The notes under the pieces were generated by a model. The model had not been told where the DNA came from and made no database searches. It saw nothing but the letters and a program-made list of their open reading frames with translations. Position numbers and translations under genes: made by a program. A stretch of DNA of 44,819 nt from Deltaproteobacteria bacterium. Lineage in GTDB: Bacteria > Desulfobacterota_D > UBA1144 > Nemesobacterales > Nemesobacteraceae. The stretch covers positions 1 through 44,819 of the forward strand of contig JAJCZR010000049.1 in NCBI GenBank assembly GCA_029262295.1, in the 5' to 3' direction. Numbering within the stretch: position 1 is the first letter of the stretch; every line of letters starts with the position of its first letter. Shown here in pieces: positions 27,011 to 37,820 of this stretch.

Positions 27011-28897
27011 ATGAGTTCCAAGTTGCATATTCGCGACGACCTTAAAGAATCTTACAGTGATGTTTACACCCCCGAAGCTTTAGAAGCACTTGAAAAACTG
27101 GCACATTTCAACAAAAATCAAAAAGAAGTGATGGCCAAAAGATATAAAAGAAGGGCAGAAAGAGCAAAAAACAAACAAAGAATTACTTTTCTTGATCCCA
27201 ATGATACAATCCCAAGAACAAAGATTAAAGTGCAGGATGCAAGAGATGGAAAATTTGAAGGTGGGATAATCCCGCATGATCTTGAACGCCAGTGGATTCA
27301 GGGCACCGGACCTGCTGCAAAACCAAATGCACCAGTTGAAAACAGTATTAGAAATGTTGCTTATGCATTGCTTTCTGGTGCAGATGGATGGATGTTTGAT
27401 GGTGAGGATGCCCTTGGCCAGATATCCAGCATGTCGCTTGATAATATTAGAAACCTTAAACTTGCAATACATAAAGATGATGTTTTTCTAAATACTTCAG
27501 AAAAAATTGCAGCAAATATGAACAAGTGGGGAAATGAATTTTTTGGCAGAGATATTATCGACAACTGGCAAAAACAACTCGATTTCACAACAATCATCTT
27601 TCGTTGCCGCGGGCTTCACCTCGACGACAGACATATCCGCGGTGAAAACGGTGTTCAACTTTCGGCATCGGTAGTGGATATGGTTTTATTTGTGGTTAAT
27701 AACTACAAAGAACTCCAAAAAAATAATAGTTCAATCGTTCTTTACCTTCCTAAAATCCAGACTGCTGAGGAAGCTGCTGTTTGGAATGAGATCATGGCCG
27801 CACTTGAAGGGCATCTCGGACTCGCAGTTGGCACTATTAAGGTATATGTATTAATAGAACAGCTAGAAGAAACTTATCAGCTAATGGAAATTCGTGCCGC
27901 ACTTGGAAAACATTTTGTGGGTTACAACACAGGAAGATGGGATTATATAAACAGCGTTGCCGATGCAATGGCGTGGGACGGCGATTTTATTAATCCCAAC
28001 ATTGAATCAATTACAATGACTTACAGCTACATGAATAATTATGAAGACAGGGTAAGACGTGCAGTTAATACACCTGACATTAATGGCAACTTTGCTCTTT
28101 GGCAGGGCGGCATGGAACCTAATATTCCTGTTGGCACTGAAGAAGGGGTGGAAGCAGGAATGAAAAAAGCAGTTGGCGGGGCCGAGAGGGAACAAAGAGA
28201 GGGAGCGAGCGGAAAATGGGTTGCCCACTGGAAAATGGTTCACATAGTCAGACCAGTCTGGGAAAAAGCCGGTGAAAAAAATCAACTTGGCAGAAAATTT
28301 CCTCCTTTAACATACACAGAAGCTGATGATGAAGGTCTTACTCATCTTGAACCTGCACCAAGAACAATAAGAGGTGCAAGAAATCTTTTGAGTGTTGGAA
28401 TACAGTATGGAAATGCTTTTGGTCAGGGATTTCAGGCAGCGGCTTTAAAACCTGCCGATTTTTTTGGAGACGACAACATCCTTTATCTTATGGAAGATGC
28501 AGCTACTGGTGAAATAAGATTAAGTATTCTTTGGGAGTGGGTTCATAAAGGAGCAAAACTCACCGAAGATGATCCTGAAACTGATGTAAAAGCTGGCGAT
28601 GTTTTTACAGCTGAACTTTTTGAAAAACTGCTCGAACAAGAGTATCAAAAACTCAGGAATGCAAGAGATAAAGATGTATTTGATATTTCAAAAGACACAA
28701 CCCTTCCAATAGCAAAAGAGATAGTAAGGACTTATGTTCTTGAGGAAACAAAGATTCCTTGGTATATAGACCTGCTTAACATTAATTTAAATAATGAAGA
28801 TTTAGAAAAAGCAAAAGAAAGAATTGGAATGTACATTGAGGCATTCAAAAAAGACGGATCAAGAATCACTGAAAACCTTGATTTTGTTATATCATAA
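27011..28897 (+). CDS. aceB: Malate synthase (A-like)
   Basis: GADGWMFDGEDALGQ, YLPKIQTAEEAAVWNEIMAALEGHLGL, GLHLDDRHI; SD AAAGAGGTG supports ATG 27011 over track start 27002; adjacent isocitrate lyase. Confidence 0.88.
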   Translation: MSSKLHIRDDLKESYSDVYTPEALEALEKLAHFNKNQKEVMAKRYKRRAERAKNKQRITFLDPNDTIPRTKIKVQDARDGKFEGGIIPHDLERQWIQGTGPAAKPNAPVENSIRNVAYALLSGADGWMFDGEDALGQISSMSLDNIRNLKLAIHKDDVFLNTSEKIAANMNKWGNEFFGRDIIDNWQKQLDFTTIIFRCRGLHLDDRHIRGENGVQLSASVVDMVLFVVNNYKELQKNNSSIVLYLPKIQTAEEAAVWNEIMAALEGHLGLAVGTIKVYVLIEQLEETYQLMEIRAALGKHFVGYNTGRWDYINSVADAMAWDGDFINPNIESITMTYSYMNNYEDRVRRAVNTPDINGNFALWQGGMEPNIPVGTEEGVEAGMKKAVGGAEREQREGASGKWVAHWKMVHIVRPVWEKAGEKNQLGRKFPPLTYTEADDEGLTHLEPAPRTIRGARNLLSVGIQYGNAFGQGFQAAALKPADFFGDDNILYLMEDAATGEIRLSILWEWVHKGAKLTEDDPETDVKAGDVFTAELFEKLLEQEYQKLRNARDKDVFDISKDTTLPIAKEIVRTYVLEETKIPWYIDLLNINLNNEDLEKAKERIGMYIEAFKKDGSRITENLDFVIS

Positions 28898-28923
28898 TAA
28901 ATCAACTAGGAGAGGGTAGATAA

Positions 28924-31269
28924 ATGGCACCACTTTTTGAAGAAGAAATAAAACGAATTCAAAAATATTTCAACAGTCCAAGATTTAAGGGAAAGATACG
29001 ACTGTACAGCGCTAGGCAGGTTGTTGAACAAAAAGGGACTATCCAGCAGGAATATCCAGTAGTAAAGCAAATGGCCACAGAATTTTACGATCTTTTAAGA
29101 GACCTTTTTAAAAAGGGAGAACAAATTACAAGTTTTGGCCCCTACTCTCCTGGTCAGGCAATAATGATGAAGCGTAAAGGGATAAAAGGTATTTATCTTG
29201 GTGGATGGGCAACTTCTGCTAAAGGTTCAATAACTGAAGATCCAGGAGCAGACCTTGCAAGTTATCCCCTAAGTCAGGTGCCAGATGAAGCTGCACCACT
29301 TGTAAGGGCACTTCTAACTTCTGATAGAAACCAAAAGTATTTGCGTTCAAGGATGACTCCTAAAGAAAGAAAGGCAACTCCTGAAATTGATTATCGCCCT
29401 TTTATTATTGCTGATGCTGACACTGGGCACGGTGGTGACGGACAGGTAAGAAACCTAATCCGCAGATTTGTAGAAGTAGGGGTAACTGGATATCACATAG
29501 AAGACCAAAAACCCGGAACTAAAAAATGTGGTCACCAGGGCGGAAAAGTTTTGGTTGCAGTTGATGAACAGATTAAGAGACTTAATGCTGCAAGGTTTCA
29601 GCTGGATATAATGGGCGTGCCAGGAATTATAGTAGCTAGAACAGACGCAGAAGCAGCCAATCTTCTCGAAACAGATGCTGATGAAAGGGACCATCCATTT
29701 GTTCTGGGCGCCACAAACCTTGATGTACCTGGATATAAATACTGTTTTCTAGCAATTTTAAGAAGAATTCATAATAAGGGTATTAATGACATTAATGGTC
29801 ATATGCTCTACGACATTAGTGACGAAGAATATGAAACAGCGGAGACATGGCTTAAAAGTACAGGAATCTTCGATCTAATAGATAAAAATCTTAAAGGTTT
29901 CAAATCAAAAGAAACATCGGTATTTGAATCCACTTTAGATCAAATTCATACCAAATTTGTAGAAATATGGGAAGAAGAGTCAGGATTAACTACTATTGGC
30001 CAGGCAGTTGCAGACCTTATGGAATTTAGTTCCAAACAGGGATCAAAATATGATATATCTGTAGACGAATGGAAAGAGTTTGCTAAAACTGCATCAATTA
30101 AACAGGCAAGAACAAAAGCTTCTGAACTCGGTGTGCCCTTAAACTGGGATAAGGAACTTTCCAGAACACCGGAAGGCTACTATCAGGTAAAGGGCGGGAT
30201 TGAATATGCAATAGCGAAATCCCTTGCTGTTACGCCTTTCTGCGATATTTTGTGGATGGAAACCAAAACTGCAGAAGTTAAGGATGCAAAGGTATTTGCA
30301 GATGCTATTCATGCTGTATATCCCGATATGATGCTTGCGTATAACCTTTCTCCTTCATTTAACTGGGATACAACCGGAATGACCGATAAGGAAATGAGAA
30401 ACTTTCCTATAGAGATCGGAAAACTTGGATTTGTGTTTGACTTCATAACATATGGTGGACACCAGATAGATGGTCTTGCTGCTGAGGAATTTTCCCAGGC
30501 GCTCCAGGAAGATGGAATACTTGCACTTGCAAGAGTTCAAAGAAGGTTAAGATTAATAGACTCACCATACAAAACTCCTCAGACTCATGTGGGTGGCCCA
30601 AGACTTGATGGCGCTCTTGTTGCAAGTTCAGGACGTACAGCCACAACAAAAGCAATGGGTAAAGGTTCTACTCAGTTTCAGCACCTTGTGCAGACTGAAG
30701 TTCCACCAAAACTTCTTGAAAACTGGCTTGAGATTTGGGGCAAACAGTATGGAATCAAAAAGAAGCTTCATGTTGAGCTTAAACCTCACACTGTTGGAAC
30801 AGATGTGTTAGAGTTAAACATTCTGGACAAATCTAACACCAAGATGGCTGATCTTATATTTGAAAGGATGAAAGATCGACAGGATAGAACAATTCTAACG
30901 GTTAGGGATCAAAACACTTTTAATCTTGATTTTCGTCAGAAAAGATTGATGACGCTCAGCCATATATTCCTTATTCACAGATACAATGCTGCCACAGTTC
31001 ACTATGTAAGCCCTACAAATGATAATATGAAACAGACTCAGGGAATGGTGAAGTATGGCATCTATAAAAATGTTAACACTGAAATCGGACATATCATTGT
31101 TGCTGAGGTTAACAACAAGAGGATAAAAGAGCTATTAGATGAAGATCAGGCAGCACTAACAGATCTTATTGCTAAGAAAAATAAAAATACCAAAACAACC
31201 AATACAAAGAAAGCTACTACAAAAAAGAAGAAAACAACTAAAAAGAACCCTTCAAAAAAATCCAAGTAA
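28924..31269 (+). CDS. aceA: Long-form isocitrate lyase with Lys/Thr-rich C-terminal tail
   Basis: [57 protein letters not shown] active-site motif; 781 aa. Confidence 0.94.
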   Translation: MAPLFEEEIKRIQKYFNSPRFKGKIRLYSARQVVEQKGTIQQEYPVVKQMATEFYDLLRDLFKKGEQITSFGPYSPGQAIMMKRKGIKGIYLGGWATSAKGSITEDPGADLASYPLSQVPDEAAPLVRALLTSDRNQKYLRSRMTPKERKATPEIDYRPFIIADADTGHGGDGQVRNLIRRFVEVGVTGYHIEDQKPGTKKCGHQGGKVLVAVDEQIKRLNAARFQLDIMGVPGIIVARTDAEAANLLETDADERDHPFVLGATNLDVPGYKYCFLAILRRIHNKGINDINGHMLYDISDEEYETAETWLKSTGIFDLIDKNLKGFKSKETSVFESTLDQIHTKFVEIWEEESGLTTIGQAVADLMEFSSKQGSKYDISVDEWKEFAKTASIKQARTKASELGVPLNWDKELSRTPEGYYQVKGGIEYAIAKSLAVTPFCDILWMETKTAEVKDAKVFADAIHAVYPDMMLAYNLSPSFNWDTTGMTDKEMRNFPIEIGKLGFVFDFITYGGHQIDGLAAEEFSQALQEDGILALARVQRRLRLIDSPYKTPQTHVGGPRLDGALVASSGRTATTKAMGKGSTQFQHLVQTEVPPKLLENWLEIWGKQYGIKKKLHVELKPHTVGTDVLELNILDKSNTKMADLIFERMKDRQDRTILTVRDQNTFNLDFRQKRLMTLSHIFLIHRYNAATVHYVSPTNDNMKQTQGMVKYGIYKNVNTEIGHIIVAEVNNKRIKELLDEDQAALTDLIAKKNKNTKTTNTKKATTKKKKTTKKNPSKKSK

Positions 31270-31276
31270 AAAAATA

Positions 31277-31310
31277 AAAAGCACCCGACATTAAGTGTTG
31301 GGTGCTTTTT
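31277..31310 (+). terminator. Intrinsic terminator after aceA
   Basis: AAAAGCACCCGACattaagTGTTGGGTGCTTTTT. Confidence 0.93.
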
Positions 31311-31534
31311 ATCTTTTCCAACCAAATTTTTTAATCTTTTTTAACTAAACAATTCAAATAATATGTACAAATATTGGTTTAATTTTGCATTACAATATAA
31401 ATTATTTTGCCTAAAGCTAATATTGCTAAACTTAAAAACAAAATTAGAGGTTTACAGTAAAAAAAGTTGGACGTATAATTTGTTTGAAGTTAGATAATAC
31501 TTTTTTGCTGAATTTACATCAAGGATAGTAAAAA

Positions 31535-32824
31535 ATGACTAATAAAAAACGGAAATTGAGTGTTTTAATCATAGAAGATAATGCAGAATTTGCAAAGTTG
31601 TTGCAAAGAATGCTAAAGAGTGAAAAAAATTACACATTCGAAACAACTCTATGCAGTACTGTAAGTTCAGGTATGGAGGAGTTAAAAAAAAATGAGATTG
31701 ATGCAATACTTCTCGATATAAATCTCCCCGATAGTAACGGCATTGATACTCTAAAGAAAGTGAATTCCCGCTCTGGCAATATACCTATCTTGGTTTTAAC
31801 TGGATCAACAAATGAAAATTTAATGAATGAGGGAATTAATTTAGGAGTACAGGATTTTTTAATAAAAGGCGAAGTAGGAAATAAAACACTTATTCGTAGC
31901 ATAATAATTGCCATTGAAAGATATAAAGTAATTAAGAACAGGTTTATCTCCAGCCAATTTGATATAGATGAAAAATATTTTCAGAAAATAATAAAAAATA
32001 GTGCAGATGCTATGCTGGTTTTAGACAAAAAAGGTTATGTCCTTTACAGCAATGAAGCAGCTGATGAACTTTTCTCTAAAAATAATGAAGACCTTAAAGG
32101 AAAGAACTTTAGTTATCCCTATGATTCAGAAGCGCCATCTGAGATTGAAATAATAAATAATGATGGTGAAAGCCTCATCTTTGAAATGAGAAATACTGAA
32201 ATTGAGCTTTTAGGTGAAACTGTTTTTATCACTTCTTTCAGGGATATGACTGATAGAAAAATGCTGGAAAATAAACTTCGTGATCTCTCAAATAGTGATG
32301 ACGTTACAAATCTACTGAATAGAAGAGGTTTTGAATTTCTTGCAAACCAGCATTATAAAGTTGCCCTAAGAAGTAAAAGCCCTTTTTTGATCGCAATTTT
32401 TGATCTTGATGGATTAAAAAACATTAATGACACCCATGGTCATATTGAGGGAACAAGGTCAATAATTGAAACATCAAGAATACTCGTAAAAACATTTAGA
32501 AACTCAGACCTCCTTGCAAGATGGGGTGGTGATGAGTTTATTGTGCTTGGAATTAATACTACGGAGAGTTTCACATCTGCAATATTAAACAGGCTTGAAA
32601 AAAACATTGATGAATTTAATCAAACAAAAAAGCTTCCAGAATCCATATCACTTAGCGTTGGGTTTTCATATTATGATCCAGAAAATCCCCAGTCTTTGGA
32701 ACAACTAATAAAAGAGGCTGATGAAAGAATGTATGTCAATAAAAAGAGTAAAAAAAAAGCCCAATCAATAGAAAAGCAATTGAACTATAATTTCAACAAT
32801 GGAAATATTGCTTCAGGGATTTAG
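31535..32824 (+). CDS. Response regulator-PAS-GGDEF diguanylate cyclase
   Basis: REC with LLDINLPDSNG; RWGGDEF; RNSD I-site 5 residues upstream of GGDEF. Confidence 0.95.
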   Translation: MTNKKRKLSVLIIEDNAEFAKLLQRMLKSEKNYTFETTLCSTVSSGMEELKKNEIDAILLDINLPDSNGIDTLKKVNSRSGNIPILVLTGSTNENLMNEGINLGVQDFLIKGEVGNKTLIRSIIIAIERYKVIKNRFISSQFDIDEKYFQKIIKNSADAMLVLDKKGYVLYSNEAADELFSKNNEDLKGKNFSYPYDSEAPSEIEIINNDGESLIFEMRNTEIELLGETVFITSFRDMTDRKMLENKLRDLSNSDDVTNLLNRRGFEFLANQHYKVALRSKSPFLIAIFDLDGLKNINDTHGHIEGTRSIIETSRILVKTFRNSDLLARWGGDEFIVLGINTTESFTSAILNRLEKNIDEFNQTKKLPESISLSVGFSYYDPENPQSLEQLIKEADERMYVNKKSKKKAQSIEKQLNYNFNNGNIASGI

Positions 32825-32829
32825 TAATT

Positions 32830-34638
32830 ATGGACACAAAACCAGCAATAAGACAAGACGTTGAGGAGAGAATTTTCAATCTTCAAAAATTGATAAATGA
32901 ACTTCAAAAGGAAGCAAAAGAACATAAAAAGACGCAAAAAGATTTAAAAAACACTGAAAAAAAATATCAAGACCTCTATGATAATGCACCTGATATGTAT
33001 GCTTCGGTGGATTCAAAATCAGCAAGGATACTTGAATGTAATAAGACACTCGCAGTTGCAACAGGTTATACGAAAGAAGAGATTATTGATAAAAAGATAT
33101 TTGACCTTTATTACGAGGATTGCCATATTGATGTTGAAGAAGCTTTCCAGCAGTTTCTCACAAAAGGTGAAGTGAGGAATAAAGAGCTAATCCTACAACG
33201 AAAAGATGGCAGCAAATTGAATGTAAGCCTGAATGTAAGTTCAGTAAGGGATGAAGATGGTAATATTATTCGAAGCAGATCAAGCTGGAGTGATATAAGT
33301 AAACAAAAAGAACTTGAGAGTGAGCTTCAGGAAACTATCAGTAAATTAAAAAGAAAAAGCAGTTTTGAAAAAATCATTCATACAATTAGCCATAGTGTCC
33401 ATCAATCAATTGAACCTCAAACTGTTTTGGAAAACACTGTTGAATCATTAGTTAATAACATAGGTGGAGTTAGTAAAGCGTGTGTTTTTATTACTGAAGG
33501 AAATAATGCTTACCTTAGGGCCGAGCATGGTTTTCCACAATGGTATATAAAGGAAGCAGGTTTAATACGGAAACCAAAATGTATTACATGGAAAACTATT
33601 CTTGAAAATAGGCTAATTAGCTGCCCCAATATTGAGAATGATACTGTTATTGAGCGATCAGCTAAAAAACTAGGGGCAAAATCATACATATCAATGCCAG
33701 TAAATATAGACGGGAATACTATTGGTGCCTTTATTATGCTCTCTGATGTTGAAAATGGATTTAACTCGGAGCATGAAGACCTTCTAAGAATTGTTGCAGA
33801 GCAAATAGAAGTTGCCTTTAGTAATGCCAGCAAGGCCAATGATCTTCTAAATTCTCAGAAACAACTCAAAAATATGAATGAAAATTTAGAACATAAAGTA
33901 AGAGAACGCACAGAAAAGTTGAAAAAGTATGCTGAAGAGCTAAAAGATAGTAATAATGAACTTGAACAATTTGCTTATGTTGCTTCCCATGATCTACAGG
34001 AACCTCTTAGAAAAGTAAAGAGTTTTACAGAGCTTCTTGCATCAAAATATAGTGGTAGCTTTGATGAGAAAGGCGAAAAATACATTGAATATATAGTTGA
34101 TGGTGCAACAAGAATGCAAAGACTGATATCGGATCTGCTTTCCTATTCAGGAATAGGGAAAGAGGATCACATCCGATCAGAGGTTGATCTTAATCAAACT
34201 CTTAAAAAAGTGATTGAATCACTTGAGTTAAAGGTTAAAGAGAATGACGCCGAAATAATAAATGATAAACTCCCGACATTAATTACAAATGAAAATGACG
34301 TGTTTCGGGTTTTACTCAACTTAATTAACAATGCACTCAAATTCAGAAAAGAAGCGACAATTTGTGCCATTAATATCAGTTCAGTTGAAAAAGATGATGA
34401 ATTCATAATATCAGTGTCAGATAATGGGATCGGTATAGAACAACAGTATTTACCACAGATATTTGGAATATTTGAAAGGTTACACTCCAGATCTGAATAT
34501 CCAGGAACTGGCATTGGCCTTGCATTATGTAAAAAGATAGTTGAAAAAAATGGTGGAAATATCTGGGCTGAATCAGAAAAAGATGTGGGCACCACCTTTT
34601 CATTCACAATACCAAAGGAGCAGGGTTATGACGATTAG
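32830..34638 (+). CDS. PAS-GAF sensor histidine kinase
   Basis: PAS YQDLYDNAPDMYASVD; FAYVASHDLQEPLRKVKSFTELL H-box; NLINNALKF; DNGIGI; GTGIGLALCKKIVEKNGG. Confidence 0.95.
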   Translation: MDTKPAIRQDVEERIFNLQKLINELQKEAKEHKKTQKDLKNTEKKYQDLYDNAPDMYASVDSKSARILECNKTLAVATGYTKEEIIDKKIFDLYYEDCHIDVEEAFQQFLTKGEVRNKELILQRKDGSKLNVSLNVSSVRDEDGNIIRSRSSWSDISKQKELESELQETISKLKRKSSFEKIIHTISHSVHQSIEPQTVLENTVESLVNNIGGVSKACVFITEGNNAYLRAEHGFPQWYIKEAGLIRKPKCITWKTILENRLISCPNIENDTVIERSAKKLGAKSYISMPVNIDGNTIGAFIMLSDVENGFNSEHEDLLRIVAEQIEVAFSNASKANDLLNSQKQLKNMNENLEHKVRERTEKLKKYAEELKDSNNELEQFAYVASHDLQEPLRKVKSFTELLASKYSGSFDEKGEKYIEYIVDGATRMQRLISDLLSYSGIGKEDHIRSEVDLNQTLKKVIESLELKVKENDAEIINDKLPTLITNENDVFRVLLNLINNALKFRKEATICAINISSVEKDDEFIISVSDNGIGIEQQYLPQIFGIFERLHSRSEYPGTGIGLALCKKIVEKNGGNIWAESEKDVGTTFSFTIPKEQGYDD

Positions 34639-35068
34639 TCCTGTAGAAATACTTTTAGTTGAAGATGATCCGGGTGATATTGAACTCATCCAGGAAACTA
34701 TCAAATCAGCAAAAATTAAGATTAAACTGCAAATTGTTAATAATGGTGCCGATGCTATTTCATATTTAAAAAAAGAAGATAGTTATTCTGACAAAAATGA
34801 ACCGGGCCTTGTGATTTTGGATTTAAACCTTCCATTAAAAAGTGGAATGGATGTACTAGATGAAATTAAAAGTAATGAGGAATTAAAACATATACCTATA
34901 ATTGTGATGAGCACATCGGATCAGGAATCGGATGTTATTAAATCATATAAACTTGGCGCTAATAGTTATGTAACAAAACCAATGGGAATTGATGAGTTTA
35001 GCCATATAGTAAGTACAATTGAAGATTTTTGGCTCTCAATAGTAAAACTTCCAAAAAGGACGGCCTGA
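34628..35068 (+). CDS. Rcp1-type single-domain response regulator
   Basis: MTISPVEILLVEDDPGDIELIQETIK...LVILDLNLPLKSGMDVLDEIK; ATG 34628 preferred over track start 34541. Confidence 0.93.
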   Translation: MTISPVEILLVEDDPGDIELIQETIKSAKIKIKLQIVNNGADAISYLKKEDSYSDKNEPGLVILDLNLPLKSGMDVLDEIKSNEELKHIPIIVMSTSDQESDVIKSYKLGANSYVTKPMGIDEFSHIVSTIEDFWLSIVKLPKRTA

Positions 35069-36246
35069 TGAAACCACTAAATATTTTACTAATTGAAGAT
35101 AATGAAGCTGACGCATTTTATTTAAAAGAAATCCTTTCTTCATCAGAAAGAGAGATCAAGATTGACAGGAAAAATTCATTGGAGGCAGGAATTGAAGCAA
35201 TTAATGATAAAGATAAAAATATTGATGTAGTGATTACTGACCTTTCATTACCTGAGAGTAAAGGTTTGGAAACATTTAAAACATTAATGGAAAACTCGCC
35301 AGAAGATTTACCAATACTAATACTAACAGGCCTAAACGATAAAGAGCTTGCACTAAATGCAGTGTCAATGGGTGCGCAGGACTATATTATTAAAGACAAT
35401 CTAAACCCTGATATTGTTCAAAAATCAATCAGTTATTCAATAAGCAGAAAAAAGGGAAATTCTACAATCCAGAAGCAAAAAGAAGAGATTGAAGAAGCAT
35501 ACAAGAAACTTCAGGATCAACAGATGCAATTAATTCAAACTGAAAAAATGAGTTCTATCGGAACAATGGTTGCAGGAATTGCCCATGAATTAAATAATCC
35601 AATGATGGGAATAATAAATTGTGTTCAGTTTTGCATGGATTCACATGCACAAGATAGCAGAGAGTACGAATATTTAAAACTGGCAGAAGAAGCAACCAAC
35701 AGGTGTATTGGTATTGTAAAAAACCTTCTAACTTTTGCACATAAAGAACACGAAGATGGATTTACCGAAGAAAATCTCCAAAATCTTTTGGAGCAGGTAA
35801 TTATGCTTATGGACTACAGAATAAATTCACAAGGTATAAACATAGTGCGTAATATTCCTGAATACATTCCTAATATTTATGTAAGGTCTAATAATATAAA
35901 ACAGGTTTTTTTAAATTTAATAACAAACTCAATAGATTCCATGGAAGAAAGCGGAGAGAAGGAACTCATAATTACATTTGAGCGTTGTGAAGAAAATATA
36001 AAAATAAGTATTGAAGATAGTGGAGAAGGAATACCTGAGGAACTTATCAACAAAATATTTGATCCTTTCTTTTCTACAAAACCAGTGGGAAAAGGAACAG
36101 GTCTTGGTCTATCAATTTGCAATAATATAATAAGAGACCATTCCGGGGAACTTAGTATACGCAACAGGCCTGATGGTGGTGTTATTAGCGAAATAATACT
36201 TCCGGCGAGAAGCAAAAGTTTTGAAAAAATAAAAGAGGTGGTTTAA
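35068..36246 (+). CDS. Response regulator-histidine kinase hybrid
   Basis: REC LLIEDNEADAFYLKEIL; GIAHELNNPMMGI H-box; GKGTGLGLSICNNII; TGATG junction gives start 35068. Confidence 0.93.
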   Translation: MKPLNILLIEDNEADAFYLKEILSSSEREIKIDRKNSLEAGIEAINDKDKNIDVVITDLSLPESKGLETFKTLMENSPEDLPILILTGLNDKELALNAVSMGAQDYIIKDNLNPDIVQKSISYSISRKKGNSTIQKQKEEIEEAYKKLQDQQMQLIQTEKMSSIGTMVAGIAHELNNPMMGIINCVQFCMDSHAQDSREYEYLKLAEEATNRCIGIVKNLLTFAHKEHEDGFTEENLQNLLEQVIMLMDYRINSQGINIVRNIPEYIPNIYVRSNNIKQVFLNLITNSIDSMEESGEKELIITFERCEENIKISIEDSGEGIPEELINKIFDPFFSTKPVGKGTGLGLSICNNIIRDHSGELSIRNRPDGGVISEIILPARSKSFEKIKEVV

Positions 36247-36251
36247 TAATT

Positions 36252-36638
36252 ATGAGTAATAGAATTTTAATTATTGATGATGATATACATATCCGTAAGG
36301 TTTTCAAACTGGTATTGGAAGAGGAAAACTACATCGTTGATACTGCAGAATCGGGAGAAGAAGGAATAAAAATGTTTAGCGAAAAAAGCTATGACCTGAC
36401 TTTCCTTGATATAAGAATGCCCGGTATTAATGGGGTGGAGACATTAAAAAGATTAAGAACTTTAAACAAAGTAAGACCAATTTATATAATAACGGCTTTT
36501 CATGAACAATTTCTTTCTCAGCTTAACGAACTAAAAGAAAATGACATAAAATTTGAGCTTGCCAATAAACCTTTAAAAAGAGAGGAAATACTGCTCATTG
36601 TTGAAAGCATAATAAGGGAACCACAGGTGCAGATATGA
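36252..36638 (+). CDS. Single-domain response regulator
   Basis: RILIIDDDIHIRKVFKLVLEEENY ... LTFLDIRMPGINGVETLKRLR. Confidence 0.95.
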   Translation: MSNRILIIDDDIHIRKVFKLVLEEENYIVDTAESGEEGIKMFSEKSYDLTFLDIRMPGINGVETLKRLRTLNKVRPIYIITAFHEQFLSQLNELKENDIKFELANKPLKREEILLIVESIIREPQVQI

Positions 36639-36910
36639 AAAAAAATAAATTCAGAATATACATCTCGCATTTGAATGAACAGACATTGAGTAGCATAGAC
36701 CAGCTCAAAACCTGCCTTGACACTCAATTTGGTGGAGACTATGAGTTGGAGGTTATTGATGTTCTTAATAACCCTGGCAATATCAAAGAACAAGATGAAG
36801 TGTTTGCAACCCCCACTTTTATTAAAGTGTCACCTGATCCGGTGAAAAAAGTTGTCGGGGATATTGCAAGAAAAGATAAAATCTTAAAGCTTATTCTTGA
36901 TGAGGAATAA
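36635..36910 (+). CDS. KaiB-like protein
   Basis: YELEVIDVLNNPGNIKEQDEVFATPTFIKVSPDPVKKVVGDIARKDKIL matches the KaiB VIDVL-NP...DKILATPTL-K--P-P-R-IIGD pattern; overlaps preceding regulator by 4 nt. Confidence 0.9.
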   Translation: MKKNKFRIYISHLNEQTLSSIDQLKTCLDTQFGGDYELEVIDVLNNPGNIKEQDEVFATPTFIKVSPDPVKKVVGDIARKDKILKLILDEE

Positions 36911-36971
36911 TTATTATAAAGAAGTTGAGCTAATCCTTTATCAGAGATTCATCTTTTTATTTTTACAATAT

Positions 36972-37754
36972 TTACTTGCCGGAAAAATTGGCCTCTCTTT
37001 TCTCAAGAAAAGCACTCATTCCTTCAACTCTGTCTTCTGAATCAAAACACTCAACACCCTGGTTTAACTCCATTCGAAGTGCTTCTTTTAGCTCCATTTC
37101 AGAACCACTGTTTATTACCTCTTTTGCAAAGCCAATTGCAAGGGAGCTGTTTAAACAAATTTTCTCTGCCATACTAAAGACCTCATTCATCAAATCTTCT
37201 TGTTTTACAACTTTATCTACAAGACCTATTTTTAGTGCTTCTTCTGCATCAACCATTTCTCCGGTGAAAATAAGTTCTTTTAACTTCCCAGGGCCAATTA
37301 GCCTCGATGTTCTCTGGCTTCCGCCCCAGCAGGGGAAAATCCCGAGCTTTACTTCGGGAAACCCGAGCTTTGCATTGTCAGATGCAATTCTAATATCACA
37401 GGCAACTGCAAGTTCACAACCGCCCCCAAGTGCATAACCATTTACTGCAGCAATCACCGGAATTTCCATATCCTGCAATTTATTTAGATTTCCGTGTGAT
37501 ATCTCGCAATAGTCTCTAAACTCAGGTCGGCTCATCTCTTTCATCTGTTTGATATCAGCCCCTGCCACAAAGGCTTTTGATCCTGCGCCAGTAACAATCA
37601 AGGCTTTTATATCTTCTTTTTGAAGCTTACTTTCAATTAAGCTTTTTATCTCTTTTACAGTTTCAAGGCTCATTACGTTTAAGACTTTTTCCCTGTTGAT
37701 CTTTAGTAATCCAACACCTTCTTTTACAATCTCGTATGATATATTCTCGTACAT
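36972..37754 (-). CDS. Enoyl-CoA hydratase/isomerase (crotonase)
   Basis: VTGAGSKAFVAGADIKQM, AVNGYALGGGCELAVACDIRIASDNAKLGFPEVKLGIFPCWGG. Confidence 0.94.
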   Translation of the reverse strand: MYENISYEIVKEGVGLLKINREKVLNVMSLETVKEIKSLIESKLQKEDIKALIVTGAGSKAFVAGADIKQMKEMSRPEFRDYCEISHGNLNKLQDMEIPVIAAVNGYALGGGCELAVACDIRIASDNAKLGFPEVKLGIFPCWGGSQRTSRLIGPGKLKELIFTGEMVDAEEALKIGLVDKVVKQEDLMNEVFSMAEKICLNSSLAIGFAKEVINSGSEMELKEALRMELNQGVECFDSEDRVEGMSAFLEKREANFSGK

Positions 37755-37820
37755 TTTTCACCTCTTATTAAATTATAAACCTAAAATAGATTCTTAATAG
37801 TTCGATTTAAGTACTTGCAA

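Noticed and set aside
31376-31392. GGTTTAATTTTGCATTA read as a sigma54 promoter
   Set aside because: GG and GC are one base too close compared with the consensus; kept only as a shared element of unknown function
34541-34627. N-terminal extension of the Rcp-type regulator in the ORF track
   Set aside because: Lies in another frame over the kinase 3' end; REC domain starts at ATG 34628. Likewise the 35029 start is replaced by 35068
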